Positions 18,198 to 27,641 of a DNA stretch of 64,000 nucleotides are shown piece by piece. Source of the stretch: Novosphingobium sp. 9. Lineage in GTDB: Bacteria > Pseudomonadota > Alphaproteobacteria > Sphingomonadales > Sphingomonadaceae. Made by a program: the position numbers and the translations under genes. Where the stretch lies: NCBI RefSeq assembly GCF_025340265.1, contig NZ_CP022707.1:1-64000 (forward strand). Direction: 5' to 3'. How positions within the stretch are numbered: position 1 is the stretch's first letter; every line of letters starts with the position of its first letter. The notes beneath the pieces were generated by a model that was not told the DNA's origin, did not search any database, and saw only the letters and a program-made list of their open reading frames with translations.

Positions 18198-18797
18198 ATG
18201 GAACGCCAAGGCTCGACATCTCCGGGAAAATCCGCCCCCGAAAAGGCGCAAGGGTCCAAGGCTGAAAAGGCCAAGGGCGAGAAAGCTGCCGTCGCGCCCA
18301 AGCGCTTCGAGCGGGCGCGCGGCGGCCCTGCACGGGCGATCTCCGACCTTATGCCCGAAGTCGGTCGCACGGCATTTCGCCGTTTCGGCTTCGTGCAGTC
18401 CAGCGTGGTCTCGCGCTGGCCCGAGATCGTCGGTGCCCGTCATGCGCGCATCTGCTCGCCCGAATCGATCCGCTTCCCGCCCGGCGAAAAGAGCGAGGGC
18501 ATCCTCCAGCTGGTGGTCGTGCCGGCCCATGCCACGATCATCCAGCACGTGATTCCCGAGATCGTCGAGAGGGTAAACCGGTTCTTCGGGTACAATGCCG
18601 TGGCGAAAGTGAAGATCCGGCAAGGCGCGGTTAAGGCACCGCCTGCTTCACCGCCCAAGGGGGCGCCGCCATCACTCAAGCCCGTGCCGTTCGAACTTGG
18701 CGAGTCGCTGCGCGACATCGGCGATCCCGAACTGCGCGCGGTCCTCGAATCGCTTGCCCGCAGCATGAGTGCCAGGGACGGACAGGAGACCAAGTAA
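18198..18797 (+). CDS. DUF721/DciA-like protein (putative helicase loader)
   Basis: The 199-residue protein has a lysine- and alanine-rich N-terminal tail, then a DUF721 domain (about 45-140) with RFGFVQSSVVSRWPEIVGARHARICSPESI written as two halves around the WPEIVG core. DciA proteins place the DnaB helicase in bacteria lacking DnaC-type loaders. A C-terminal tail follows. The start is only 29 bases from the divergent mutY start, so the two promoters overlap. The stop (TAA) shares one base with the next ATG. Confidence 0.8.
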   Translation: MERQGSTSPGKSAPEKAQGSKAEKAKGEKAAVAPKRFERARGGPARAISDLMPEVGRTAFRRFGFVQSSVVSRWPEIVGARHARICSPESIRFPPGEKSEGILQLVVVPAHATIIQHVIPEIVERVNRFFGYNAVAKVKIRQGAVKAPPASPPKGAPPSLKPVPFELGESLRDIGDPELRAVLESLARSMSARDGQETK

Positions 18798-19540
18798 TGT
18801 TCAAGCATACCGCCGCGCTTGTCGGCCTGTCCGCCGCGCTGCTGATCGGCACGGCAGGCAGCACCGCCCTTTCCGCCGCCGCCCCCAAAAAGGCCGCAGT
18901 CTCGGCAGGCCGCAACTGGTCGCTGGTCGAAAGCGCCAATCCCGACGGCACGATCACCGTCGGCAATCCCAATGCGCCGGTGAAGATGACCGAATACGTC
19001 AGCTATACCTGCCCGCATTGCGCCGAATTCCACAAGGACTCGACCGCCGCGCTCCAGCAGTCGGCCATCCCCAAGGGCCAGATCCAGGTGACGGTCAGCT
19101 CCTTGCTGCGCAACCCCATCGACCTTGCCGTCTCGCTGCTGGTGGCCTGCGGCGATCCGCGCCAGATGTGGACCCGCCACAATGCCTTCATGGCCACGCA
19201 GGATGTGTGGATCGCCAAGGCCGAGATGTTCACGCGCGATCAGCAGCAGCGCTGGTTCACCGGCGCTGTGCCTGACCGCATGAAAGCGATCACCACCGAC
19301 TTCGGCTTCTATGCGACGGTCAAGCCCTGGGGCATCAGCCAGGCGCAGGCCGACCAGTGCCTGTCCAGCAAAGCGGCGATCGACAAGCTGATGGGCCTGC
19401 AGAAGGTCGCCGAACAGGTCGGCGTTCCCGGCACCCCCAGCTTCGTCATTGATGGCAAGCTGGCGGAAGAGCACGACTGGCCCACGCTCCAGAAGGACCT
19501 GCTTGGCCGTATCGCCGCCCACCGCAGCAGCATGTCCTGA
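18797..19540 (+). CDS. DsbA-family periplasmic thiol-disulfide protein
   Basis: Thioredoxin-fold protein of 247 residues with an N-terminal signal peptide (about 1-28) and the active site Cys72-Pro-His-Cys75 in YVSYTCPHCAEFH, identical to the CPHC of E. coli DsbA. An inserted helical region and a late cis-proline motif (GTPSF) match the DsbA/Com1-like group. It is expected to oxidise or isomerise envelope protein thiols. Its ATG overlaps the dciA stop, and a second DsbA-like gene follows 102 bases later. Confidence 0.9.
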   Translation: MFKHTAALVGLSAALLIGTAGSTALSAAAPKKAAVSAGRNWSLVESANPDGTITVGNPNAPVKMTEYVSYTCPHCAEFHKDSTAALQQSAIPKGQIQVTVSSLLRNPIDLAVSLLVACGDPRQMWTRHNAFMATQDVWIAKAEMFTRDQQQRWFTGAVPDRMKAITTDFGFYATVKPWGISQAQADQCLSSKAAIDKLMGLQKVAEQVGVPGTPSFVIDGKLAEEHDWPTLQKDLLGRIAAHRSSMS

Positions 19541-19642
19541 TCCCGCACCCCATTCTGGCGCAGCTATCGTCGCGACGACCGTGCTTGCCTGCGCCCTGCT
19601 TCCTCCGCTAGCCTGCCCTTTCCAGCAAAGGATCTCCTGTCG

Positions 19643-20398
19643 ATGACCCGCATCCGCGCTCTTGCGCTTGGCCTTCTGGCCGCCCCGCTCGCCCTCGGTC
19701 TCGCCGCCTGCGGCTCCGGCTCCTCCAGCGATGGCCCGACCGCCAGCGCCACCGCAGTCGCCAAGGTCGCCCCGCCGACCGGTGAACAGTGGTCCGACGT
19801 GATCTCGAAGACGCCCGAGGGCGGCTATCGCATGGGCAACCCGAACGCCCCGATCAAGCTGATCGAATACGGCGCGCTCAGCTGCTCGCACTGCGCCAAG
19901 CTGGCGGACGACGGCTTCGCCACGCTGCGCAACACCTATATCGACAGCGGCCGCGTCAGCTACGAACTGCGCTATTTCATGCTGAACGCCTTCGACATTC
20001 CGGCAGCCCTGCTTGCCACCTGCGGCTCGACCGAGACGGTGATCCCGCTGTCCGAGCAGTTCTGGGCCTGGCAGCCCAACATGTTCCAGAACATCCAGGC
20101 CGCTGGCGACGCCAAGCTGAAGGAACTGCAGAACATGCCGCCGCCACAGCAGATCCCGGCTGTCGCCCAGCTTTCTGGCATGACCGACTTCTTCGCTGCA
20201 CGCGGCATCTCGAAGGCGCAGGCCCAGACCTGCCTTGCCGATACGGCCAAGGCCAAGGCGCTCAGCGACATGACCGAGCAGGCGACCAAGCAGTACAACG
20301 TAGAAGGCACGCCCACCTTCATTCTCAACGGCTCGTCGATCGGGTCGATGGAGTGGGGCGAGCTGGAAACCAAGCTGCAAGAGGCCGGTGCGCGCTGA
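19643..20398 (+). CDS. DsbA-family thioredoxin lipoprotein
   Basis: Second thioredoxin-fold protein in tandem, 251 residues. The N-terminus ends LGLAACGS, a lipobox with Cys23, so it is probably anchored to a membrane by lipid. The active site is Cys81-Ser-His-Cys84 (GALSCSHCAKL), and GTPTF supplies the cis-proline. The overall layout mirrors the preceding gene, suggesting an old duplication with different localisation and active-site dipeptide. An aaagga stretch lies upstream of the ATG. Confidence 0.88.
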   Translation: MTRIRALALGLLAAPLALGLAACGSGSSSDGPTASATAVAKVAPPTGEQWSDVISKTPEGGYRMGNPNAPIKLIEYGALSCSHCAKLADDGFATLRNTYIDSGRVSYELRYFMLNAFDIPAALLATCGSTETVIPLSEQFWAWQPNMFQNIQAAGDAKLKELQNMPPPQQIPAVAQLSGMTDFFAARGISKAQAQTCLADTAKAKALSDMTEQATKQYNVEGTPTFILNGSSIGSMEWGELETKLQEAGAR

Positions 20399-20438
20399 TC
20401 CGCGCAAGCTAATCCTCTGATCAGCTGATACCCTCTCG

Positions 20439-23400
20439 ATGCGCATCCGGCGTCTTCGGCTCAGTGGCTTCAAGAGCTTCGTCGAGCCTGCCGAACTGCG
20501 CATCGAGCCGGGGCTGACCGGCGTCGTCGGCCCCAACGGCTGCGGCAAGTCCAACCTCCTCGAAGCGATCCGCTGGGTCATGGGCGAAAGCTCGGCCAAG
20601 TCGATGCGCGGCGGCGGCATGGAGGACGTGATCTTCGCAGGGACGGCCAGCCGCCCGCCCCGCGCTTTCGCCGAAGTCGTGCTGGTGGGCGATACGGCCC
20701 TTCGCGAAGACGGCACCCGCGACGAACTCGAAGTCATCCGCCGGATCGAGCGCGGCGCGGGCAGCGCCTATCGCATCAACGGGCGCGACGTGCGCGCCAA
20801 GGACGTCGCGCTCACCTTTGCCGATGCCGCAACCGGCGCACATTCGCCCGCGCTCGTCAGCCAGGGCCGCATCGCCGCCGTGATCGCCGCCAAGCCTGCC
20901 GAACGCCGCGCCATGCTGGAAGAGGCCGCCGGCATCGCCGGGCTTCACGTCCGTCGCAAGGATGCCGAGAGCAAGCTCAAGGCCACCGAAACCAACCTCG
21001 CCCGGCTCGACGACATCATGGCCGGGCTCGACAGGCAGGTCGGCGCCTTGCGACGGCAGGCCCGCGCGGCGGAGCGCTATCGTGCCCTTTCCGACCAGAT
21101 CCGGGTGGCCGAAGCGCGCGTGCTGTTCGCCCGCTGGCGCGACGCGGCAGAGGCCGCCGAAGCGGCGAAAAAGCAGGCGCTCGCCTGTGAAACCTCGGTC
21201 GCAGCGGCGCAGACCGCCACCGCGCAGGCGCAGACCGAACAGGCCGAAACTGCGGCGGCGCTGGCCAAGGCACGCGATATCCTCACCGACCGGCGCGACG
21301 ATGCCAATGCACAAGGGCACCGCCTCGCCACGCTGACCGGGCAGCTCGACGCGGCGGAACAGCGCCTGAAAGACCTCGAGCGCCAGCGCATGCGCCTCGA
21401 ATCCGACCGGGGCGACGCCGACCGGCTGACCCGCGATGCCGCAGAGGCCCTCGCCCGGCTGGAGAAGGACGTGGCCGAGGGCGAAGTGCGCCTCCAGACC
21501 GAAGAAACGCAACGTCCGCGCCTTGCCAACGCGCTGGAAGGGGCCGAACGGTCGGCACGAACCGCCGAGTTGGACCTCGCGCAGGCGACCGCCGCGCAGG
21601 CGGGTATCGAGGCGGAATGGCGCATCGTCGAGGCCGAGATCCGGCAAGCCCAGACCGCACGCGATCGGCTGAATGCCGAGGTTTCCCGGATTGAGGCGCA
21701 GACGTCCGCCCATGCGGCTGCGGGCGACCTCGCGGCTGCCGTGAAGCAGGCGCAGGCCCACGTAGAGAACGCTGCGGCGATCCTGAAGGCGGCGCGGGGA
21801 AACCTTGAAAAGGCCAACGAATCCAAGGCCTCCTTGCAGGTCGAGCGCGATGGTGCAGCTTCCGCGCTGGCGACGGCGCGCGCCGATCTGACCGGTGTCG
21901 AGCGCGAACATGCCGGCCTGCTGCGCGACCGCGAGGCGCGTGCGCGCGGCGCCAAAGCCGCGCACGGGATGACCCCCGCCATCGAGGCGATGCGTGCGGA
22001 ACCCGGCTACGAACGCGCACTCGCCGCCGTGCTCGGGCGCGATGCGCGCGCGCCGCTGGGGCGCGATCCGGGCAGCGACGGACGCTACTGGACCGGCGCG
22101 GAAGCCCCGGCGCAAGTCCCTGAAAACCTGTCGCTTCACGTCCCCGAATGCCCGCCCGAACTGCGCGCACGACTGGCGCTGGTCCATGTTGTCGAGGCCG
22201 ATGATGGCCGCCTTCTGGCCCCCGGCGAATGGCTGGTGACGCGCGAGGGCGTGCTGCGGCGGTGGGACGGTTTCGTCGCGCGTGGCGAAGGCGGGGCCGA
22301 AGCTGCGCGGCTTGAGGCGGACAATCGCTTTGCCCAGCTCGACGCGCAGATGCCCCCGCTCAAGGATGCGTTGAAACAGGCAGAGACGGCACAGAACGCG
22401 ACACAAACCCGGTTGAGCGCACTTCAGGCCGAGATTATCGCGCTCGAACGCACGCTGGGCGAAGCGGCGGCCGACGAGCGCGCCGCCTTGCGCGCCGTCG
22501 ATCACGCCGAGGACGCCGCACGCCGTCACGAAGCTCGCCGCGTCGAGATCGAGGCGGCCCGTGCCGACCTGTCACAACGCCTTGAAGCCGCGCAGGACGA
22601 ACTCGCGGTCGCCGAAACCAAACGCACCGGCCTGCCCGATCCCGAAGTCGGTCGGGCAAGCCTTGCCGAGGCCCGTCAGCGCAACGAGGCCATGCGGCAG
22701 GGCATGATCACCGCCACTGCCGCGCTTGCCGCCCACGATCAGGGCCTTGCCGTCTCGCGCGAGCGGATCGCCTCGCAGCGCGGCGATATCAAGGGCTGGC
22801 AGGCGCGCGCGGGCGATGCAGCGCAGCGGCTTGCCAAGATGGCGGGCCGTCTGGAGGAGATCGAGGCCGAGCACGCGGTCAATGCCGGGCGCCCCGATGC
22901 GCTGCTGGCGCAGATCGAGCAGGCCGAGACCATCCGCCAGCGCCTTGCCGCCGAGCTTGCGCAAGCCGACGCTGCGCTGGAGGCCGCGACACAGGCCGCC
23001 AGGCAGGCCGATACCGCGCTTGCCACCACCACCGAAGCGCTGGCCTCTGCCCGCGAAGCACGCGCCGGGGCCACCGCCCGTGCCGAGGCGGAAGACGCGC
23101 GGCGGCTCGACATCAACCGCACCTGCGCCGAGCGCTTCCAGTGCCCGCCCCCGGTCCTGCCCGAACGCCACGGCTTCGCCTGGGGCGATGTCGGCACAGT
23201 ATCTGCCGAGAGCGCCGCGATGGAGCGGCTGACGGGAGAGCGCGAGAAGATCGGCCCGGTCAACCTCGTCGCCGCCGACGAACTGGTCGAAGCCGAGGCG
23301 CGGCTCGGAACCAGCGTCACCGAGAAGGCCGAACTGGTCGAGGCCGTCAATCGCCTGCGCGGCTCGATCGGCAAGCTCAACCGCGAGGGGCGCGAGCGTC

Positions 23401-23876
23401 TGCGCGCGGCCTTCGAGGCGGTGGACGGCCACTTCCGCCGCCTGTTCACGCAGTTATTCCAGGGCGGACAGGCGCACCTTGCCCTCGTCGATTCGGACGA
23501 TCCGCTGGAGGCGGGCCTCGAAATCTTCGCCCAGCCGCCGGGCAAGCGCCTGCAATCGCTGACGCTGCTGTCGGGCGGGGAGCAGGCGCTGACGGCGGTG
23601 GCGCTGATCTTCGGCCTGTTCCTGACCAACCCCGCGCCGATCTGCGTTCTCGACGAGGTCGACGCCCCACTCGACGATGCCAATATCGAACGCTTCTGCG
23701 ACCTGCTCGAAGCGATGACGCGCGAGACCGAAACGCGCTATCTGGTCGTCACCCACAACGCCGTGACGATGAGCCGCATGCACCGCCTGTTCGGCGTGAC
23801 GATGGTGGAACAAGGCGTCTCCCGCCTCGTCAGCGTGGACCTTGTGGGCGCGGAGGAACTGCTGGGGGTGGCGTGA
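20439..23876 (+). CDS. smc: Chromosome segregation ATPase SMC
   Basis: SMC condensin subunit that folds and separates the new origins. The 1145 residues show an N-terminal ATPase half with Walker A GPNGCGKSN near residue 28 and the GFKSF start, a long Ala/Glu/Arg-rich coiled coil, a hinge in the middle (about 500-620), a second coiled coil, and the C-terminal ATPase half with signature LSGGEQ (1044) and Walker B VLDEVDAPLDD (1070). Length is normal. No scpA or scpB gene lies in the window. Confidence 0.96.
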   Translation: MRIRRLRLSGFKSFVEPAELRIEPGLTGVVGPNGCGKSNLLEAIRWVMGESSAKSMRGGGMEDVIFAGTASRPPRAFAEVVLVGDTALREDGTRDELEVIRRIERGAGSAYRINGRDVRAKDVALTFADAATGAHSPALVSQGRIAAVIAAKPAERRAMLEEAAGIAGLHVRRKDAESKLKATETNLARLDDIMAGLDRQVGALRRQARAAERYRALSDQIRVAEARVLFARWRDAAEAAEAAKKQALACETSVAAAQTATAQAQTEQAETAAALAKARDILTDRRDDANAQGHRLATLTGQLDAAEQRLKDLERQRMRLESDRGDADRLTRDAAEALARLEKDVAEGEVRLQTEETQRPRLANALEGAERSARTAELDLAQATAAQAGIEAEWRIVEAEIRQAQTARDRLNAEVSRIEAQTSAHAAAGDLAAAVKQAQAHVENAAAILKAARGNLEKANESKASLQVERDGAASALATARADLTGVEREHAGLLRDREARARGAKAAHGMTPAIEAMRAEPGYERALAAVLGRDARAPLGRDPGSDGRYWTGAEAPAQVPENLSLHVPECPPELRARLALVHVVEADDGRLLAPGEWLVTREGVLRRWDGFVARGEGGAEAARLEADNRFAQLDAQMPPLKDALKQAETAQNATQTRLSALQAEIIALERTLGEAAADERAALRAVDHAEDAARRHEARRVEIEAARADLSQRLEAAQDELAVAETKRTGLPDPEVGRASLAEARQRNEAMRQGMITATAALAAHDQGLAVSRERIASQRGDIKGWQARAGDAAQRLAKMAGRLEEIEAEHAVNAGRPDALLAQIEQAETIRQRLAAELAQADAALEAATQAARQADTALATTTEALASAREARAGATARAEAEDARRLDINRTCAERFQCPPPVLPERHGFAWGDVGTVSAESAAMERLTGEREKIGPVNLVAADELVEAEARLGTSVTEKAELVEAVNRLRGSIGKLNREGRERLRAAFEAVDGHFRRLFTQLFQGGQAHLALVDSDDPLEAGLEIFAQPPGKRLQSLTLLSGGEQALTAVALIFGLFLTNPAPICVLDEVDAPLDDANIERFCDLLEAMTRETETRYLVVTHNAVTMSRMHRLFGVTMVEQGVSRLVSVDLVGAEELLGVA

Positions 23877-24207
23877 GGGAAGGTGGCGGTCAGGCGCCCG
23901 AATTGGCCGTTCCGATCGGTCGACCGGCATTCTCTCCGTTTCGTCATTCCCGCGAAGGCGGGAATCCAGTGGCAACCTCATGATAAAGGACACTTTGGCG
24001 CCCGCCGTCTATAGCCTCACATCGGCACGCAAAGGCTCGTTCGGCATCGAACTCGTCCCCCTGATCCGGACGTGAAACCCCACATGGTGCAGCACCCCAG
24101 CGATTTCCGCTGCGCTGACTGGATTCCCGCCTTCGCGGGAATGACGAAGCATTTGATACTGCGAGCAACTTTACGCGACAAACTCCAATCCGGACATGCC
24201 GCCTCAC
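23877..24207. other. Intergenic region holding a REPIN-like repeat
   Basis: This 331-base gap between the converging smc and DUF2306 genes is mostly the 205-bp inverted-repeat element at 23942-24146. No gene or clear terminator is seen in the remaining flanks. The element's hairpins may themselves end transcription from both sides. Confidence 0.6.
23942..24146. repeat. REPIN-like element, copy 2
   Basis: The left end (23942-23969) and right end (24119-24146) are perfect 28-bp inverted repeats, identical to the ends of the copy at 3599-3812. Each end includes the attcccgc-gaag-gcgggaat hairpin. The spacers differ in length (149 versus 158 bases) but share short blocks near both ends, so the copies derive from one ancestor. 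Both copies lie between convergent genes. Confidence 0.8.
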
Positions 24208-24723
24208 CTACCCGAACAGCCACATGCCCAGCAGGCGGTGGAACGGGAAGGTGAAGAACCCGGCGACCAGCAGCGCGCCGATGATCAGGCCACGCACGGT
24301 GCGACGGTGGCGGGCGACGTTGTGACTGCGGGCGGCGAGGATCAGCGAGGGGACCAGCACGATCACCAGCACCGACAGGATATGGATCAGGCTGAACCGG
24401 CTGTTCGCGCCGTGGACGAACAGGCTGACCAGCGCGGTACCGAACATCGCCGCGCACCAGACATAGCCCAGCCGGCGGTGCAGCCGGGTGCCACGCCGCT
24501 GCCACATCAGCACCGGGGTAAGCCCCAGCGCGAGGCAGATCGTGCCCAGATGCGCCCAGACGAGGCGGGGGATCAGGCTCCACTGCGGCGCGCCCTTGGC
24601 GACGGCCACGGCGACCACCACGAGCATCGCCAGCGACAGCACGCCCAGCGCGCGCTCCAGCCGGTCTGGCACGGTGCTGCGGAGCGGGGTTGGCGAAACG
24701 GTATCGACGGGAAGCGTGCTCAT
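24208..24723 (-). CDS. DUF2306 membrane protein
   Basis: Small integral membrane protein, 171 residues, with about four hydrophobic helices. The HRRLGYVWCAAMFGTALVSLF segment with its His and the FSLIHILS segment fit the DUF2306 family, whose function is unknown; histidines in the helices hint at heme or metal contact. The ATG overlaps the stop of the upstream TMEM175-like gene by four bases (ATGA). The longer frame back to 25056 lies over that gene and is a shadow. Confidence 0.78.
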   Translation of the reverse strand: MSTLPVDTVSPTPLRSTVPDRLERALGVLSLAMLVVVAVAVAKGAPQWSLIPRLVWAHLGTICLALGLTPVLMWQRRGTRLHRRLGYVWCAAMFGTALVSLFVHGANSRFSLIHILSVLVIVLVPSLILAARSHNVARHRRTVRGLIIGALLVAGFFTFPFHRLLGMWLFG

Positions 24724-25418
24724 GCCGATGCCTCCCCGTTCGCTGTCAGACGCCGGAAGGCGAGCCGCCAGAGCGGCAGGGTCAGCATCCCGGCCTGGCT
24801 GATCGTGGGCACCACGAAAGCGAGTGCGACGCTCAGGACGGCGGCAACGATAACGGCAGGCGATCCGGCCCCGCCTTGATCCCCACTCGCCTCGAGCACG
24901 GCAAGGCCAAGCTGCTTCACGCGCAGCATCAGGAACCATGTCGCGATGCCTGCCGCCAGCAGGTTCAGGTTGTAGCATAGCGCGGGCACGAAGCTGTTGT
25001 GCCCCGCCGCGACGAAGGCGGTGGTGAAGGGCATCGTCGCGATAGTGAACAGACAAGCGAGGTTGGGCCAGAGCAGCCCTTGCGCGAAGTGGCTGACCCG
25101 GCTGAATATCTGGTGATGGCCGATCCAGAACCGCCCGATGACCAGAAAGCTCAGCAGGAACGCCAGCAGGCTGGGCACCAGTCCGGCAAGGTCATGCCAG
25201 TAGGCGCTGGCGCCCGCCCCTTCGGGCAGGTGCGGCACCTCGATCTCCAGCACCAGCAGGGTGATGGCGATGGCGAAGACCGCATCGGAAAAGAACACCA
25301 CCCGTTCCAGCGCGAATCCCGCCCCGCCGCTGTGCGGGGTGGGATTCTGCGACGTCAGGACGTCTACCGGTAGGGAGGCGGCGGGAGAGGCGTCAAAAGC
25401 CCCGGCCTGCGGCCCCAT
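24720..25418 (-). CDS. TMEM175-family (DUF1211) putative potassium channel
   Basis: Integral membrane protein of 232 residues with six likely helices. The first helix carries FFSDAVFAIAITLLVLEI, the FSD-containing signature of bacterial TMEM175 channels, which conduct potassium as tetramers. The N-terminal 35 residues are unstructured. It starts three bases after the midA stop and overlaps the next gene, so it belongs to the lgt / midA transcription unit. A link between channel and lipoprotein processing is not evident. Confidence 0.82.
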   Translation of the reverse strand: MGPQAGAFDASPAASLPVDVLTSQNPTPHSGGAGFALERVVFFSDAVFAIAITLLVLEIEVPHLPEGAGASAYWHDLAGLVPSLLAFLLSFLVIGRFWIGHHQIFSRVSHFAQGLLWPNLACLFTIATMPFTTAFVAAGHNSFVPALCYNLNLLAAGIATWFLMLRVKQLGLAVLEASGDQGGAGSPAVIVAAVLSVALAFVVPTISQAGMLTLPLWRLAFRRLTANGEASA

Positions 25419-25421
25419 CCC

Positions 25422-26528
25422 CTAGAAACCGGCTCCATCCGGCCACTGCGGCGCGGCTATCCCCATGACCTTGAACAATGCCCCCATTTGTCCCTCCTCG
25501 ATCAGCCTGTCGCGGGCTGTCTCCAGCGAGACTATATGCGCCGGGGCTTTCGCCGCAAGGGCTGCCGTGCGCGCCTCAATGCCGAGCGCGCGCAGGAAGT
25601 GTCCCTGCGTGACCGTGCCCAGCCACTTGCCCTCGCGCGAGAGGACGGCGCGGGACAGCGCCTCGAAGTCGACATGGGCGGTGAGGTCCGCCTCGCCGGG
25701 ATTGACGAAGGGATCGACCTTGCGATGCGCGCGCACCGCCTGCAGGGTCGAGCCGGTGCGGGTATGGGCGTGGCCGTAGTCGATCAGCAGCGCGCAGCCG
25801 CCCTGCGCGTTGAGCCGCCCGGCCAGCTCGTAGACGATGCCGGTGGCGGGCGGGCAGGTCTCGACGATGGTGCCTTCGGGCGCCTCGCGCAGTTCGACAG
25901 GCACGGCAAGGTCCATCGGCTTTTCGCCCGCGATGGGCAGGAAGCCCTGGCCATCCTCGGCCCCATTGTCGGCAAGCCCGACCATGCGCTCACGCCAGCC
26001 CTCGGCCATGCGCGCGAACTGGCGGATCGGCAGGGCATCGAGGAATTCGTTGCCGACGACCAGCAGCGCGCCGTGATGGGGAATGCTGTCGAGATCGCCA
26101 TGCCAGCGCGCGTGCGGCACCGCTTCGAGCTGCACCGCCTTGAGCGCGGCGGAACCCTCGACGAAGTGGACCTGCGGGGTCAGGCCATAGCGCGCCATCA
26201 CCCGCAGCGCATCGCGCGCCAGCGTGCCGCGACCGGGGCCAAGCTCGACGTAGTGGACCGGCTCCGGCTTGCCTGCGCGAATCCACATGTCGGCCAGCCA
26301 CAGCCCGATCAGTTCGCCGAACATCTGGCTGATTTCGGGCGCGGTGACGAAATCGCCCTCGCTTCCGAGCGGGTCTTTCGCGGTGTAATAGCGGGCGTTC
26401 GATTCGCCGAAATAGTGCTGGATCGTGATCGGGCCGTAATTGGCGATCAGGCGGCGGAATATGACGGAGAGCGATTCGCCCTCCGGTGCTCCATCGCCGC
26501 CGTTCCCGATGCCCCCCGGCTCGCTCAT
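25422..26528 (-). CDS. MidA/NDUFAF7-family SAM-dependent methyltransferase
   Basis: DUF185 class I methyltransferase, 368 residues. NYGPITIQHYFGESNARYY and the GDFVTAPEISQMFGELIGLW block are the family hallmarks, and VELGPGRGTLARDALR is the SAM-binding loop. The mitochondrial relative NDUFAF7 dimethylates an arginine of a complex I subunit; the bacterial target is not established. The ATG at 26528 overlaps the lgt stop by four bases. The frame is open upstream over lgt, which is discounted. Confidence 0.87.
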   Translation of the reverse strand: MSEPGGIGNGGDGAPEGESLSVIFRRLIANYGPITIQHYFGESNARYYTAKDPLGSEGDFVTAPEISQMFGELIGLWLADMWIRAGKPEPVHYVELGPGRGTLARDALRVMARYGLTPQVHFVEGSAALKAVQLEAVPHARWHGDLDSIPHHGALLVVGNEFLDALPIRQFARMAEGWRERMVGLADNGAEDGQGFLPIAGEKPMDLAVPVELREAPEGTIVETCPPATGIVYELAGRLNAQGGCALLIDYGHAHTRTGSTLQAVRAHRKVDPFVNPGEADLTAHVDFEALSRAVLSREGKWLGTVTQGHFLRALGIEARTAALAAKAPAHIVSLETARDRLIEEGQMGALFKVMGIAAPQWPDGAGF

Positions 26529-27439
26529 GCGGTGTGCGGCTCGGCCCTGGGCTCCAGGGTCTGGCCCAAGCCGATTGCGGGACGCGAGAGCGACCAGACG
26601 ATCATGCCCACGCCCACCAGGAACAGCGGGATCGTCAGCCACTGGCCCATCGACAGGCCGGTGCGCTCGGCAAAGGTGAGCAGCTGCGCGTCGGGCTCGC
26701 GGAAGAACTCGACGGTGAAGCGCGCGACCGAGATGCCGGCGGTGAACACGCCGACCAGCAGCGCCGGACGATAGCGCGCGCGGGTCTTCCAGAACACGGT
26801 GAGCATGATGATGATCATCGTCAGACCCTCAAGCCCGGCCTCGTAAAGCTGGCTCGGGTGACGCGGCAGCGGGCCGCCGTCAGGGAAGACCATTTCCCAC
26901 GGCACATAGCTGGTGACGACGCGGCCCCACAGCTCACCATTCACGAAGTTGGCAAGGCGGCCGAACATCATACCGAACGGCACGCAGACGGCGATGTAAT
27001 CGGCCACGCGGATGAAGTTCAGCTTGTTCTTCCACGACACCCAGCTGATCGCCAGCAGCACGCCGATCACGCCGCCGTGGAAGCTCATGCCGCCGTGCCA
27101 CAGCGAAACAAGGTCCTTGGGGTGCGCCCAGAGGCTGGGAATGCCGGTATTGCCGCCGGTGTAGAAGGTCGCATAACCCAGCCGTCCGCCCAGGATGATA
27201 CCCAGCGTGCAGTAGAAGAACAGGTCGTCGGCATGGCGCTGCGCCAGCGGGGCACCGGGCGCCTTGATCATGCGCGAGAGGTGCCAGTAGCCCAGCAGGA
27301 TGCCCGCCAGATAGGCGAGCGAGTAGAACCGCAGGGTGAAGACCCCCAGATCGATCCCCTTTTTGAGGCCAAGGTCGGCCCAGTAGATCGGCTGGTGGAC
27401 CTCGGCAGCTGCGGAGGCAAGGATGGGGAGCAGGGACAA
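26525..27439 (-). CDS. lgt: Prolipoprotein diacylglyceryl transferase Lgt
   Basis: Inner-membrane enzyme that adds diacylglycerol from phosphatidylglycerol to the lipobox Cys of prolipoproteins. About seven membrane helices are present, with GGRLGYATFY, LWHGGMSFHGGVIG and the signature FGRLANFVNGELWGR. A TTG at 27439 with gaagagg eight bases upstream gives a normal 304-residue protein. An ATG at 27568 would add 43 residues not typical of the family. It leads a four-gene minus-strand unit and is divergent from glnD. Confidence 0.93.
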   Translation of the reverse strand: MSLLPILASAAAEVHQPIYWADLGLKKGIDLGVFTLRFYSLAYLAGILLGYWHLSRMIKAPGAPLAQRHADDLFFYCTLGIILGGRLGYATFYTGGNTGIPSLWAHPKDLVSLWHGGMSFHGGVIGVLLAISWVSWKNKLNFIRVADYIAVCVPFGMMFGRLANFVNGELWGRVVTSYVPWEMVFPDGGPLPRHPSQLYEAGLEGLTMIIIMLTVFWKTRARYRPALLVGVFTAGISVARFTVEFFREPDAQLLTFAERTGLSMGQWLTIPLFLVGVGMIVWSLSRPAIGLGQTLEPRAEPHTA

Positions 27440-27641
27440 GGACGCGGCCTCTTCTTGGCTTGGCTTATTGGCTTGGCTGGGACACCACGGAGCGACAGGC
27501 CCCTGTGGCGACACATCTTGCCGCGCCTTCTGGCATAGGCGCAGGCGCGATGGTAGCGGGGAATTCACCTTTGCGCGCTAAGGCGTTCGCACAGGCTTCC
27601 CCGCTTCCCTCGCCCGCCAAGGATCACTAGATAGCCGCTGC

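Noticed and set aside
18440..20737. 765-codon open frame on the minus strand over dciA and the DsbA-like genes
   Set aside because: It is antisense to three well-supported genes and its translation is low-complexity with no domain. Long antisense frames are common in GC-rich DNA.
20421..22529. 702-codon minus-strand frame over smc
   Set aside because: Opposite strand of the SMC coiled-coil coding region; Arg/Gly/Ala-rich product without motifs.
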